Below, one piece after another: positions 48,310 through 59,554 of a stretch of 64,000 nucleotides of DNA. The position numbers and the translations under genes are program-made. The stretch is taken from NCBI RefSeq assembly GCF_030445035.2, contig NC_080701.1, forward strand, positions 27,186,798 through 27,250,797, given 5' to 3'. The stretch comes from Dasypus novemcinctus. Lineage: Eukaryota > Chordata > Mammalia > Cingulata > Dasypodidae. How positions within the stretch are numbered: position 1 is the stretch's first letter; each line of letters begins with the position of its first letter. The notes under the pieces are model-generated. The model was not told the origin of the DNA, ran no database searches, and saw nothing but the letters and a program-made list of their open reading frames with translations.

Positions 48310-51010
48310 TTTTTGAAGGACTTGTGATTTCACCTGCTGATGGACATTTGGGTTGTTTCTAGTTTTGGACAATTATGAATAAAGCTGTTATTAGCATTAG
48401 CATTTGGATACAGGTCTTTGTATAGATACATGTTTTCATTTCTCTTGGGTAAATAGCTAGGAGTGGTTATATGCGAAGTATATTTTTAACTTTATGTGAA
48501 ACTATTAACTGTTTTCCAAAGTGGATGTAACCTTTTACATTCCTACTAGCAATTTATAAGAGTTCCAGTTGCTCCATGTCCTTGCCAACACTTGCTATTA
48601 TCAGCCCATTAAATTTTAGCCATTCTAGTGGGTTTGTAGTGATGTCCTATTATAGTTTTATAAAAACTAATGATGCTGAACAGCTTTTTATATATTTCTT
48701 GGCCATTTATACATCATCTTTGGTGAAGAGTCAGTTCAAATATTTTGTCAGTTTTTAGATAGGGTCATTTGCTTTCTTATTATCCAATTGTAAGTGTTCA
48801 TTATATATTCTGAAATTGCCTGTTATCAGATATATGTTTTGTATATCTTTTCTCAGTGGCTTGCCTTTATATTTTCTTAGCAGTGTCTTTTAAGATTTGC
48901 CTAACCCAAATTAACAAAGATTTTTTCTCCTATGTTTTTTTTTTTTCCCCAGTAGTTTTACTGTTTTAGCTTTCATGTTAGATCTATGATTCATTTTTAG
49001 TTCCATTTGTATATGGTGTGAGGTAAAGGTCAGAATTCATTTTCCCCATAAGGATATCCAATTATTCTAGCATCATTTGTTGAAAAAAGTATCCCTTCCC
49101 CCATTAAATTCATTTAGCACCTTGGTAAAACCCAATTATGTGGGTTTATTTCTAGGTGCTCTAGAGATCAACTACTCTGTTGATCTATATTGTTTTCCCT
49201 AAGCCAGTACCAGGCTCTTTTGGTTATTATAGCTTTATTGTAAATCTTGAAATCAGGTAGTGCAAGACCTCCAACTTTGAACTTCTTTTTAAAAATTGCT
49301 TAGGCTTTTCTATGCCTTTTGCATTTTTATATATGTTTTAGAATCAACTTGTTAATTTCTACCAAGAATTGTGGAGTTTTGACTGAGAGTGCACCAAATA
49401 TATAGAAAAATTGGGGAAGAATTGACATCTTAACACTAATACCTCTTCCTATTTCTGAACGTGATATATCATTCAGTCTTTTAAAATTGCACTCATCAAT
49501 GTTTTGTAGTTTTTAATGTACAGGGATTACACCTATTTTGTTAATTTATCCCTAAGCATTCAGTTAAAAAATAGAGAAGTTGTACTTTCAAAAGATCATT
49601 AAAAAATACAGAGTTCCCATATATCAACTTTTATTCTATTGTAATAGCCATTATTTTAAACATATTTATTGTGGTAATATATATACAACACAAAATTTCC
49701 TATTTTCATGTGTACAGTTCAGTCATGTTAATTATATTCACAGTTTTGTGCTACTGTCACCACCAATCATTACCAAAACTTTTTCATCATCCCAAACAGA
49801 AACCCTGTACCCATTAAGTAATAACTCCCCATCCCTTCTCCTCCCACCACTAGCAACCTATAATCTATATTCTGTCTCTGTGAATTTACTTATTCTACGT
49901 ATTTCATATATGAAAAATCATACAATATTTGTCATTTTGGGTCTGGCTTATTTTACTCAACATGATGTCTTTAAGGTTCGTCCATATTGTTGCATGTATC
50001 AGACTACCATTCCTTTTTATGTCTGAATAGTATTCCATTGCAGGTATATACTACATTCTGTTTATCCATTCATTGGGTTGCTTCCACCATTTGGTTATGG
50101 TAAATAATTCTGCTATGAATATTGGTGTGAAAATAGCTGTTTGAGTCCCTGTTCTCAAGTCTTTGGGGGTATATACTTTAGAATGGAATTGCTGGGTCAG
50201 ATGGTAATTCTATGTTTAACTTTCTGAGGACCCATTCAACTTTTCCACAGTGGCTACACCTTTTACATTCTACCAGCAATGCACTAAGGTTCCTATTTCT
50301 CCACATCCTCATCTACATGTTACTGTTTTTAAAATTACAGACATCCTGATGGGTGTGAAGTGGTTGTCATTGTGCTAATACTATTATTTTTAAATTTCCA
50401 ACTGTTTAGGACATAAAAATACAATTGATACTGATTTTGAATTCTGTGACCTTGCTAAACTCATTTAAGTAGCTTTTTTTTAGTAAATCCCTTAAGATTT
50501 TCCACATATACAATCACACCATCTTTGAATAAAGTCAAGTTCTATGCTTTTAAATTCTTTTTCTTGCCTTATTGTAATGACAAGGGCCTCTAGTACAATG
50601 TTGAATAGAAGTGATGAGGGCAGATCCCTTTGCCTTGTTCTTTTTTTTTTTGTGTAAGATTTACTTATTTATTTATTTCTCTCCCCCTCCCCACCCCAGT
50701 TGTCTGTTCTCTGTGTCTATTTGCTGCATGTTTTTGTCTGCTTCTGTTGTTGTCAGTGGCACGGGAATCTGTGTTTCTTTTTGTTGCGTCGTCTTGTGTC
50801 AGCTCTCCGTGTGCGTGGCACCATTCCTGGGCAGTTTGCCTTGTTCTTGATCCTAGGGGGGAAATATTCAGTCTTTCGAGTATTGTTACACCTGTAAGTT
50901 TTTAATAGATGCTTTTTATCAGATTAAAGAACTTCCCTTCTATTCTTGTTTGCTAAGAGTTTCTACCATGAATTGGTGTTTAACTTTATCCAGTGTTTTT
51001 TCTGCCTTCA
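48310..51010 (-). mobile_element. Old LINE-1, minus strand, split by another L1
   Basis: 48310-49560 is L1 3' to ORF2-end sequence (ATTTGGGTTGTTTCTAGTTT). 49560-50375 is the 3' end of a second L1 (TTTTGGGTCTGGCTTATTTT). From 50375 the first resumes (AATTCTGTGACCTTGCTAAA) until about 51010, so one L1 is inserted within the other. A truncated SINE sits at 50644. Confidence 0.75.
50644..50834 (-). mobile_element. 5'-truncated DAS-III SINE
   Basis: It has the T-run and tail half but stops at ACCATTCCTGGGCAG; the tRNA-like head is absent. The duplication TTTGCCTTGTTCTT (50629-50642; 50835-50848) shows that it was inserted already truncated. Confidence 0.9.
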
Positions 51011-51689
51011 TTGGTCACACAGGGTCATGGGACTTGCTTTGGTTAATGAAATGTGATGAAAGCCACAGATGTCTCTTCTGGTAGAAGCTTTAAGAGCCAT
51101 CGTGAAATCTGCCACATCGTCTTCCCACTACTACGGTAACGGTGGAAACTCTTAAGGTCAAGATCCAGCATATAGTAAGAGCAAGAACTGAGCTTTTGTT
51201 GGGATAAGCCTCACTGAGATTTGGGGGCTGTTTAATAGTGCAGCATAATCGAACTTGCCCTAGGGACAAACTTCTTGCCCTCATGGAGCTTAAATTCTAG
51301 TGCAAGAAAAGCAGATGAATATACATTCTAATGTCAGATGGAGATGAGAGCAATGAAGAAAACAAGGTAGATGAAGCACGTTAAGGAACTAGAGAATGAA
51401 GAAATGCATTTGGGATTGGGCCAAAAGCCTCCTTGAAGGAGCTAACAGTCGAGCTGAGGCATGCATGAAGTCGGGGAGTGAGCCATAAGGGTGTCTGGGG
51501 GGAGGGTGTGTAAGGCAGAGGAACAGCACAAGCACACCCCAAGACAACAACTCCAGGCTCTCTTAAGAAGGCGCTGCACTCTAAAAGGGAAGAGAGAGGG
51601 ACACATCGACCCAGTGACCTGTCTGGCCCCAGCCAAGGCTTTAGATAAATGTGATTACAAAGGTATTCTTTTGCCAGCAGCATTTTCCG
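51011..51689. other. Intergenic, ancient repeat remnants
   Basis: 51010-51150 (GGACTTGCTTTGGTTAATGA, ACGGTAACGGTGG) and 51250-51470 (TTGCCCTCATGGAGCTTAAA) resemble widespread ancient mammalian repeats that I cannot name with certainty. No exon seen. Confidence 0.35.
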
Positions 51690-51895
51690 CTCAGCCTTTT
51701 TTTTTTTTTTTTTGAGATTCATCCCCGTTTGTCGCACGGAGTTCTGCGTTCTTTACCGGTGTATAATATACCACCATTTATCCATTTTCCCGCTGATGAA
51801 GAGTGATTGCTGAGAGGTTTTCGAAACGTCAAACGAAGCTGCTACACACATTGTTGTACACGTTGCCCTACACGGGTGCTGGTTTCTCCAGACAC
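51690..51895 (-). mobile_element. LINE-1 fragment upstream of HGSNAT
   Basis: GAGATTCATCCCCGTTTGTC, TATAATATACCACCATTTAT and TTGTACACGTTGCCCTACAC follow the L1 3' UTR (reverse). CpGs are unusually frequent for a repeat, so it seems to share the base composition of the adjoining island. Confidence 0.55.
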
Positions 51896-51962
51896 GCAGC
51901 CAGCCTGTGGGGTCGCTGTGCTTTTCACTTCATCAGAGACACGCAGAGCTCTTCAGAGTGCC

Positions 51963-51979
51963 GCCACCACCTGGTGGCT
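51963..51979 (-). promoter_or_regulatory. CTCF-like motif upstream of HGSNAT
   Basis: Minus strand GCCACCAGGTGGTGGCG approximates the CTCF core with one departure; it also holds a CAGGTG E-box. Confidence 0.35.
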
Positions 51980-52338
51980 TCCTGAGATGTGTCCCCTCTG
52001 GATAGGAAACGCCTGCCTGGCTTACCAAGGTGTTTCCAGGAGAGTACTCTACCACTCTTTAGTCTGGCGAGTGGCTGGATGCAGTTTAGCAAACTTCTGC
52101 CAAGGGAAGCGCCGAGGGACGGGGAATCCTCTCCTCCGCGCAAAAACGGGGCAGTCCCGGGCTTTCTTAGGAGGCTGTGCCCAGGGCAGGCCGAGGACCC
52201 GCCCCGGCCCGGCCCCCCTCGGGCCTCCGCGGCCGGCGCCGCCCCGGGCGCCTTCCGCCGCCCCTGCCCGCTCGCCCCGCTCCCCGCCCGCGCGTGACTC
52301 CGGCGGCGGCGGCGGTGACGGCATCGAGGGCGGCGGCG

Positions 52339-52636
52339 ATGACGGGCGCGCGGCCGCCCGCCGCGGAGGAGCGCAGAGCCGGGGCGCGCGGCGGCGGTGG
52401 CTCGCCGGGGCGCGCGGGGCGGAAGCGGCCCCGCGGCGGAGGCCCGAGAGCGGCGGGCGAGGCGGCCGAGGCGCGGAGGCGGCCGGCGGGCGAGGCGGCG
52501 GCGGGCAGCATGGGCAGGGCGCCCGCGGCGGGCCGGGCGCTGGCCGCGCTGCTGCTGGCCGCGGCGGGGCTCGGCGCCGCGCTGCTCGCCCCCAGCGCCG
52601 CCCCGGGCCGCGGCGCCCAGGCCGCGCCGCCGCCAG
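52339..52636 (+). CDS. HGSNAT: HGSNAT, coding exon 1
   Basis: Heparan-alpha-glucosaminide N-acetyltransferase, a multi-span lysosomal membrane enzyme that moves an acetyl group from cytosolic acetyl-CoA to terminal glucosamine of heparan sulfate inside the lysosome. Its loss causes Sanfilippo syndrome C. Two start codons fit: 52339 (MTGARPPAAEERRAG, like the longer human form, MTGAR...) and 52510 (MGRAPAAGRALAALLLAA, like the shorter human form, MSGAGRALAALLLAA). The hydrophobic stretch ALAALLLAAAGLGAALLA is the signal/anchor segment. The exon ends GCCAG|GTGAGT in phase 1. From the first ATG, 57 residues precede the second; in the human sequence I recall 28. The surplus is rich in Arg, Gly and Ala. 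The frame is open throughout. Confidence 0.93.
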
Positions 52637-53441
52637 GTGAGTGCGCGCGCCCCCGCGCCCGGCTCCCCGCGGCCCCGCGCGCCGCTGCGCCCCCTGCGGC
52701 CGCGGCATCCGGGGCCCGCGCCCGGCCTCGCTCGCGCGTCCCCTCCTCTCCGGCCCAGGCGCCGCCCCGGGGCCCGCGCTCTGGAGACAGAACCCTCCCG
52801 AAGCGGGTTTCTGCTCGCTCCCCCGAGCCGGGCGTCAGCCCTGTGGGGACTGGGGAGTGGAGGAGCCTGACAATAGCCCCCAAACAGCACCCTTGCCCCC
52901 ATGGCTGACAAAAGAGAAAAAGAAAAAGCGGCGCGGGCGGGGAGGACGCCGCGATCCCGCGCCGGGCCTCGCGGGGAGCTGCGGCTGCGGGGCGGCTCCG
53001 CGCACTGCCCGCCCGGGGCGAGGGCTTGGGGCGCCCTAGCAGGGTTTAGGGACGCCTTTGGTTTGGGGGGCCTGTACCTCCCGACACGCGAAGATCAGTA
53101 AGAGCCGGGCCGAGAAAGGGCTGTAGTCGCCCTCCGCTGCCGGCGCGCGTGGAGCCACTCTGAGGGGCCACTGTCTCCAGAGGCCCTGGCGACACGATTT
53201 GGTGGGACGGGGTCAAGTCCACGGACAGGCCGCGGGGCGGACGAGCAGGAGCGCGGGGACCCTGCCTCCAGCCGGGGCGCGGGGGTTGCGGGGCTCCCGA
53301 AACGCGTTCCGCCTGGGCGGAGGGTGGCGGGGAGAGGCCTCCCGCGCGCTGGCACGACGTCCCCGGGTGACTCTCCCGCGTCTCCTAAAGAGCTCCGGAC
53401 AGGGGCGAGCCTGCCCTGGGGCGTCTCCCATGCCCAGGCGC

Positions 53442-53459
53442 CGGGGGGGGGGGGGGGGG
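53442..53459. repeat. Poly-G run
   Basis: Eighteen G in a row (flanked by further G-rich sequence to 53470), prone to length variation, quadruplex formation and sequencing error. Confidence 0.9.
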
Positions 53460-53954
53460 CACCCCGGGGGGCACCCCCGCGGCGACGGCTGCACCTCCAC
53501 GCGTCCCGGCCTCGGGGGCCCGGGGTCCTCCTTTCTCAAGCCCCGGGGCCCTTCCAGCGCGGCGGGGGAGGACAGGCAAAGAGCTCATCGACTCCTCCTC
53601 AGCCGGGAAATGGCGGAAAATCCCCAATTCCAGGGCCTCCCTGCAGAACCCGGGAACGAGGGGGACCTTGAGGGCCCAAGAGCGTGTCACACGCCCCTCC
53701 CTAGCGAACTCTGCGGCCCGGGAGGGCAGCAGTCCCCATTCGAGCCAGTGTGTGGGGGCCGGCCGACCCCCAGGCTGGGCAGGTGAGACTCACCTGGCCC
53801 CTCGCCTCATCCCCTCAGAATCGGGGGGTCAGTGGCTTCTGTGTGTGTCGTTCTGACTCCCCTTTCTCTCCAAGCGGGAGAGAGCCCGTCATAAGTTTTG
53901 AAAAAGCATCTTATGTGGTTACTCCTTATATGCTGCCTCCCGCCCCCCATCCAG

Positions 53955-54070
53955 CCCACATTATCCTTTTATAATTGAGGAAAGGGACCCAGAGAGGTTA
54001 CATAATCTACCCAGTCACACAGCTTGTCAGGGACCAACCCCCGCGCAGTGCTTTACTCTTTAGAGTTTAG
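53955..54070 (+). mobile_element. MIR remnant
   Basis: AATTGAGGAAAGGGACCCAG, AGAGGTTACATAATCTACCC and AGTCACACAGCTTGTCAGGG match the MIR core region. Confidence 0.7.
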
Positions 54071-54204
54071 CACCACTTAATAAAAAGAATTATTTTCGGA
54101 AAAAAGCGGTTTGTAAATAGTAATTCTATAGGGTGAAGGAGAGCACAGTAGTGTTCTCCAGCTCTCCTCCTCCCAAACCTTCTCTCAGCAGTGTCGGCAG
54201 GCTC

Positions 54205-54221
54205 TAGTGCCGCCTGGTGCC
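54205..54221 (-). promoter_or_regulatory. CTCF-like motif in HGSNAT intron 1
   Basis: Minus strand GGCACCAGGCGGCACTA fits the CTCF core well. Sites near 11033, 51963 and here lie at the two promoters. Confidence 0.5.
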
Positions 54222-54604
54222 CAGGTTTGGGCTTGAGAACTTCTTGCTAAGAACTCCATCCCCGTATGATCGGAGGACTCAACATTTAGTTGAAAAGAAA
54301 AAAAACCCAGAAAAGTCTTTAAACATATGCCCAGCAGGGTTGCTCTCCTGAGCAGAGAGCTAGCGCCAGGAATTAAATATGTAGGAAGGAAGATAAGGCG
54401 TCCGATTCAAACTGCAGTCACCCCAGCTCTATTGACAAGTGGTCTTGCTGGGTTTATTTCCTCACCAAGACAATGGAGACAGGAAGCGAGACAGGGAGTT
54501 GTCCTCTTGTACAGAATGCTCCCCAATTGTTGCCCTGGTATTTCTTGGGTCAGCTCTGTGGGAAGTTGACAGCTTTCTCATGAAGGTGAGACTCAGGTCC
54601 ATTA

Positions 54605-55041
54605 TTATTATTATTTAAAGATTTATTTTTTATTTATTTCTCTTCTCTTTCCCCCACCCCATTGTCCATTCTCTTGTGTCCATTCCCTGTGTGTTCTTCT
54701 GTGTCCACTTGCATTCTTGTCAGCGGCACCGGGAATCTGCGTCTCTTTTTTTTCTTGCTGTGTCAGCTCTCCGTGTATGCAGCGCCATTCCTGGGCAGGC
54801 TGCACTTTTTTTTGGCGCTGGGCGGCTCTCCTTACGGGGTGCACTCCTTATGGGGTGCACTCCTTGCGCGTGGGGCTCCCCCTATGCGGGCGACACCCGT
54901 GCATGGCAGGGCACTCCTTGCGCGCATCAGCACTGCGCGTGGGCCGCCAGCTCATCACACAGGTCAGGAGACCCTGGGTTTGAACCTTGGACCTCCCATG
55001 TGGTAGGCGGACGCCCTATCCTTTGGGCCAAATCTGCTTCC
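54605..55041 (-). mobile_element. DAS-III type SINE
   Basis: Duplication CTCAGGTCCATT (54593-54604; 55042-55053). It includes a short internal repeat GGGGTGCACTCCTTATGGGG (about 54836-54867), a local duplication of the GTGCACTCCTT segment. Confidence 0.92.
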
Positions 55042-55204
55042 CTCAGGTCCATTTTAGAGGTCACATTTATTTGATGGCTTAGTAACTGGGTCTTGTGTGA
55101 GTTTGAGTGAGAGAGTGATACACACTCTGTTTTTTTTAAAGTTCAAACAATGCAAAAAGATACAAAGAGGAAAGTGTCAGAATCACCTGCCCTCTAGTCA
55201 CAGA

Positions 55205-55375
55205 CCCTTCTGCTGTGGCCCTCCACCTTGGCTGTACAGTGGAATCACCTGGGGAGATTTTATGACCTCCTGTACCTGGGCACAGTCCAGGGTGGAGCCA
55301 CTGCTTTGATTTGTTTGTTTGACCTTCCCAGATAATTCTGATATTCAGTGAGGATTGAGGGCCCCTGCACAGTCC
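55205..55375 (+). mobile_element. MER5-like hAT remnant
   Basis: ACAGTGGAATCACCTGGGGA and CCAGATAATTCTGATATTCA follow the MER5A family; termini eroded. Confidence 0.5.
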
Positions 55376-55954
55376 TATAAAACAGTCATGATGATAAAAG
55401 CTTCCAGAGTCTAAAATTCACACTTAAAATCTAAGCATAAACAAGAACCTCTTCCACCAATGAACTCCCAGGTGAAGACTGAAAAAGCAACTCTTAGAAA
55501 TATAAACAGTAGTGATTCCAACTGTAAAGGGATGATGATGTTTAGAAAAATTACAAAAGGAAAGGGTCAACAGATAGTGACTCTAAATTTGACGGTGGAA
55601 ATCATCAAAACTCAACCAGGGAATTGAAAAAGAAAAGTATTTTAAAACAACTATGAGAAATATGCCAAAGGACTTAAAAGCTGTGTATGTAAGGAAATGA
55701 TACAAATACCTAAGAAGTCTAAGACCTCAGTGAAGTGGCTACATGAATAAGAATTCCAGCAGTTAACACGAGGAGAAAATACAGTAAACGGATGGAAAAT
55801 ATCCTCAAACTTGCTAATCAAAAAATAATAAAATTATTATTTATATAATAAAGAGGTGTTGTTTTATATCCCTCAAGCAAATAAGTGAGGGGAAAAAATT
55901 ACAAAGTACAACACTGTCCTGCTGCTAGTGAACACTTAGGTCTCAGAAGCCTGG

Positions 55955-56150
55955 GTAGCCATAGAGGTTCTGGGCGGTGTGGTGAGACCAACCTGAGATT
56001 AAATCCTGGTGGTTGGCTAGGTGACCTTACACAAGTTACTTAACCTCTCTTAAGTCTCAGATTCCTCATTCATAAAATAAATACACACACCAGTAACTGA
56101 TAAGGCTGTTGAGTCATTTGAAATAATGTATATAAAGTACCTACTGAGTG
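55955..56150 (-). mobile_element. MIR remnant
   Basis: GATTAAATCCTGGTGGTTGG, GTGACCTTACACAAGTTACT and TTAACCTCTCTTAAGTCTCA match the MIR consensus on the complementary strand. Confidence 0.75.
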
Positions 56151-56395
56151 CATAGGGTGGGGTATACAATAATTGTATAATTTTTTATGTTACCCGGGAG
56201 TTCACAATCACCACAGTTGTTGTTATAATCAGCACAACTAAAGTGAAGAAGATTTTGGCAATATGTTTCAAAAACTTGAAGTTTACAGGCATTTTGGTTG
56301 GAAATTGCACTCCTGGAAGTTCATTCTTAAGGAACTCTGTTAAAAGAAGAGCCTGTTTTCAGAGGTATAAAGGATATTTTTTTTTTTTCTAATAT

Positions 56396-56776
56396 AGTCT
56401 TCTTTTAAATAGATTTATTTTAAAATTTATTTCGAGCCACCCCCTTGTTGTTTGCATTTGCTGTGTCTGTTTTTTGTGTGCTGGTCTTTTTTTTTTTTTT
56501 TAGGAGGCACTGGAAACTGAACCCAGGACCTCTGCTGTGGGAAGGAAGCACCTAATCGCTTGAGCCACTTCTGCCCCCTGCTTTCATGTATCTCTCATTA
56601 TGTTTTCCTCCTTGTGCCACTTATGTCATCTTGTTGCACCAGCTCGCCATGCCTGCCTGTTGCATCAGCTCATGATCTTGCTTGTCTTCTTTAGGAGGCC
56701 CAGGGAACCAAACCTGAGATCTCCCATGGGCTGGGCCGGAGGGAGCTCAGTCGCTTGAGCCACATATGCTTCCCCG
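56396..56776 (-). mobile_element. Long composite DAS-type SINE
   Basis: TTATTTCGAGCCACCCCCTT tail region, two tRNA-like units around 56510-56580 and 56690-56776, with CATCTTGTTGCACCAGCTCG between. Diverged; similar to 27553. Confidence 0.75.
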
Positions 56777-57009
56777 TAATTTATTATAATAGGAAGATAT
56801 GGGGAGAAATTGGAAATAAGATGAAATGAAAAAGGAAGAAACAACTTTTAAAAGTATTTGAACACTTCTCTGCCACGTGCTTTATAAATATCTCATTCAG
56901 CCTTCCTGACAATACCTATGAATTACATAAGGGCAGAAGCATTTGAGAAACTTACCTTGCAGGTGTTTTTTTTTTCTTTAAAAGAAACTTTCTTCCTAAT
57001 TCTTACCAG
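56777..57009. other. HGSNAT intron 1, right end
   Basis: 56860-56965 carries MIR-like wording (CTTTATAAATATCTCATTCA). The segment ends in a pyrimidine tract (TTTTTTTTCTTTAAAAG...) and acceptor CTTACCAG at 57009. Confidence 0.5.
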
Positions 57010-57125
57010 ATTCAGACAACAAAAGGCCCGTAGAACTGAAGATGGATCAGGCTTTGCTGCTCATTTATAATGAACTACTTGGGACGAACTTGACCATCTA
57101 CTGGAATTCTGAACACTGTTACCAA
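57010..57125 (+). CDS. HGSNAT: HGSNAT, exon 2
   Basis: 116 bases between TTCTTACCAG| and CCAA|GTATGT. It begins with the last two bases of a split Asp codon (phase 1 in, phase 0 out). Translation: [20 protein letters not shown], then [18 protein letters not shown], clearly orthologous to human [27 protein letters not shown]... It belongs to the lumenal N-terminal domain before the first post-signal membrane span, with one sequon (NLT) and a conserved Cys pair shared with exon 3 (CYQ|CLYQ). The exon length equals the human exon as I remember it from named splice variants (c.118+1, c.234+1). Confidence 0.96.
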
Positions 57126-58677
57126 GTATGTATTGTGCTCATCACAATTTTGGTCGCTTTGGGGCAAGGTTGATATGAGCCTTAATACTTCCATACCTGA
57201 AGCTCTTCATATGTTAACTTCAGTGTTACAGGTAAGGAGACAAACCAGTTACTTTTTGACGAGTCAGAAAGAAATATAAGCAGGGAGGATGTCTACCAAC
57301 GAGCAGTGCCGATTCCTTTTTCCTTACCCATCTTTCTAAAAAGCACTTGACAGTGATGAGCCAAATTGAGAGATCATGTTTTCTTTTACTTCTTTGTTTA
57401 ATATATAACCCTCTTGCTGTACCAGAGAAGGAAGGAAGGAGGAGTGAGATAAATGCATGTTCTCCAAGGGTGAGTGTTACGAGAACAGAGGGGAGGCACA
57501 AGTTGCCTGCAGTGGCAGTTATTCCTGGGATCTGCCTCTGATAATAAGGAATTTATTTTATCTGAAGGTTTTACTCTTATTCCAGACTTTGTTGTGTTTT
57601 TAAGGACAAGGCTATAGTCTTCCATTTAAAGTAAAATATTCTCTTAAAAAAAAATTCTCTATTTCCAAATTGAGAGCATCATTGTAGCAGGAGGAAACTG
57701 TGTACTGACCTGTTTACTGTAAATAACTTTTAAAAACAGACAAAAACAAAAAATCCAGTCTGGCAACTGACTGAAAGGATGATAGAATAACACATGATAA
57801 CTCCTCTATTTGATTAAATCCATCAATCAAAATCTGTAAGATAATATGAAACAAAATCTGTAATTTTTAAAAAAGTATCCCGTAATAAAATATTTGTCAG
57901 CTTACAAAGACATAAAATAACTGAAAAAAAAAAAAATCAACAGTAGCTGAAATGGAAAAGCCACAAGAATCACAGACACTTCAGAGAATAAGCAAAGTAT
58001 CTTATAAAAGACTGAAAAAAGGCCTAAAATCAAAGGAAAAATAAGGTGAGGGAAAAGACTACATTATGAGGGTGTTTGCTGTAGGGCAAGTGAGAGCATC
58101 ATTAGAATTTTAAAAATGTAGTCATTGGCATAAAACTCAGTGACACAGGTGACAGATTAAAGAATCAAATCCAAAATTATTTTTAAAAATATTTTAATAG
58201 AATTAATTAGCTAAGTTAGAGTCGTTCAAGGGGAAAATCTGCCAACTGATTTTAAAGAGGTTGGAGGTAATTTGTCGAGGGAAGACATGTAAAAGAGTGG
58301 TTCAGGGTTTGTACTTAATTGTAATAATAGGAAGTATCCTGTAATTGCAAAGAAGATCTTAGCCTGGAAATTGAAAGTACATGGTAAACAACAGAGAATG
58401 ATGTTTAAACATAAACTGTTTTGAATTTTGAGCTTTCATGATAATTTTAAAATCGTCAAGCACCTGTAGCTTATAAGAGAGTCAGGCATTCACATGAAAA
58501 TTTGAACAACTGCGTTTAGTGAATCAGACAAAAATCTGGAGATGGTGGACTAATATCTTTAAAATATTTAAGAGTGAAGGTAAACCCTAGAGGTCAGTTA
58601 CCTACTGAGATGAGAATGTCCTTTCCTCTTCTCTCTCTCTTTAAAGTAGAAAGACCTTTATAGACTCATACACTTTT
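57126..58677. other. HGSNAT intron 2, left part
   Basis: AT-rich. No exon; the frame at 57226-57501 on the minus strand has no support. 57650-58500 is A-rich and may be old L1 coding remnants. Confidence 0.4.
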
Positions 58678-58885
58678 TTTCTTTTAAAGTACTGGGGCCG
58701 GGATACCCAGACCTCATATGGGAAGCCAAAGCTCAATCATTGAACTACATCTGCTCCCTGAGTTGATTTTATCATTTGTTTATTTGTTTGTTGTTTTGTT
58801 TCTGTTTTAGGAGATACTAGGGATTGAACCTGGACCTTGTATGTGGGAAGCAGGTGCTCAACCACTTGAGCTGCATCGACTCCCC
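58678..58885 (-). mobile_element. DAS-type SINE, dimer
   Basis: Long duplication TAGACTCATACACTTTT / TAGACTCATAGACATTT (58661-58677; 58886-58902). Two units with a TTTATTTGTTTGTTGTTTTG linker. Confidence 0.88.
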
Positions 58886-58902
58886 TAGACTCATAGACAT
58901 TT

Positions 58903-59554
58903 AAAAAAATGTATAATCCAGATTTCAGAGCTTGACAGATAGCTTTGAGTCAGCTAAAAACACTTGCAATGTGCTAGCAAGTTCTTTTCAAAGAGAATAA
59001 CTGGAGAAAGGTTGTTGTATTGCTAACTATGAGTGATTATTATAATTGACTAAGTAAAAGTAAGATATAACCGATAATGCCAGAAGAAGAAAACTGCTTT
59101 TCAGAATGTTAAACCAATTTACTTAGGGGATCTGGAAGTAGGGAGAAGAATTGGGAAGTGGGGAGTAGGAGAGGAATACTGGGTTTTTGTTGCATTAAGA
59201 TTTTATTGCAAAGTAGTTATTACTTTTGAATGTTTAAAATTTCCAAACATATTAAAGTAAACAATATTTAGTGTATTATAGGTAGAAATGTTCTAAGAAT
59301 GATAAACTTAATACTTAGTGTTACTCTGTCTTAAAAAAGAGGAATACGTGCTATCGAAAATACATAATGAAAAAAGACAGTGAACATAGAGAGGGAATTT
59401 AGGATAATTGAGTCTAGACCAATTTGTATGCATTCCACAGTCTCATAACAACAAAAAAATACAAATTCATATAATGGGAGAAATTCTTTGGAGATGCAAA
59501 AATAATCTAATAAGTAATAAGCCATGGGGAAATCATATAGAATTTAAAACTATA
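58903..59554. other. HGSNAT intron 2, AT-rich
   Basis: No repeat or exon recognised; the style is that of an eroded L1. Confidence 0.3.

Larger units (their letters stand above)
52100..53800 (+). promoter_or_regulatory. HGSNAT: CpG island, HGSNAT promoter and exon 1
   Basis: Very GC-rich, CpG-dense region including GCCCCGGCCCGGCCCCCCTC and GGCGGCGGCGGCGG, with GC-box-like CCCGCCC runs and no TATA box. It spans the start codon and first donor of HGSNAT. I found no full CLEAR motif (GTCACGTGAC) although the gene is lysosomal. A run of 18 G lies at about 53442-53459. Long frames on both strands here reflect composition only. Confidence 0.88.
52637..54604. other. HGSNAT intron 1, left part
   Basis: CpG island to about 53800, then ordinary sequence. 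53960-54070 is a MIR remnant; a CTCF-like site is at 54205-54221. Open frames in 52641-53786 are compositional. Confidence 0.5.
55054..56395. other. HGSNAT intron 1, old repeats
   Basis: 55205-55375 is MER5-like (GTGGAATCACCTGGGGAGAT, AGATAATTCTGATATTCAGT). 55380-55900 is A-rich, like an eroded L1 ORF1. 55955-56150 is a MIR in reverse. 56250-56380 is an L1M 3' scrap. No exon seen. Confidence 0.5.

Noticed and set aside
51900-52339. CLEAR element (TFEB site) expected for a lysosomal gene
   Set aside because: No GTCACGTGAC or CACGTG is seen here; only a half-like CGTGAC occurs near 52293.
51807-53786. Frames of up to 328 codons on both strands around HGSNAT exon 1
   Set aside because: Only the 52339-52636 frame matches HGSNAT; the others are compositional shadows and run past the real donor.
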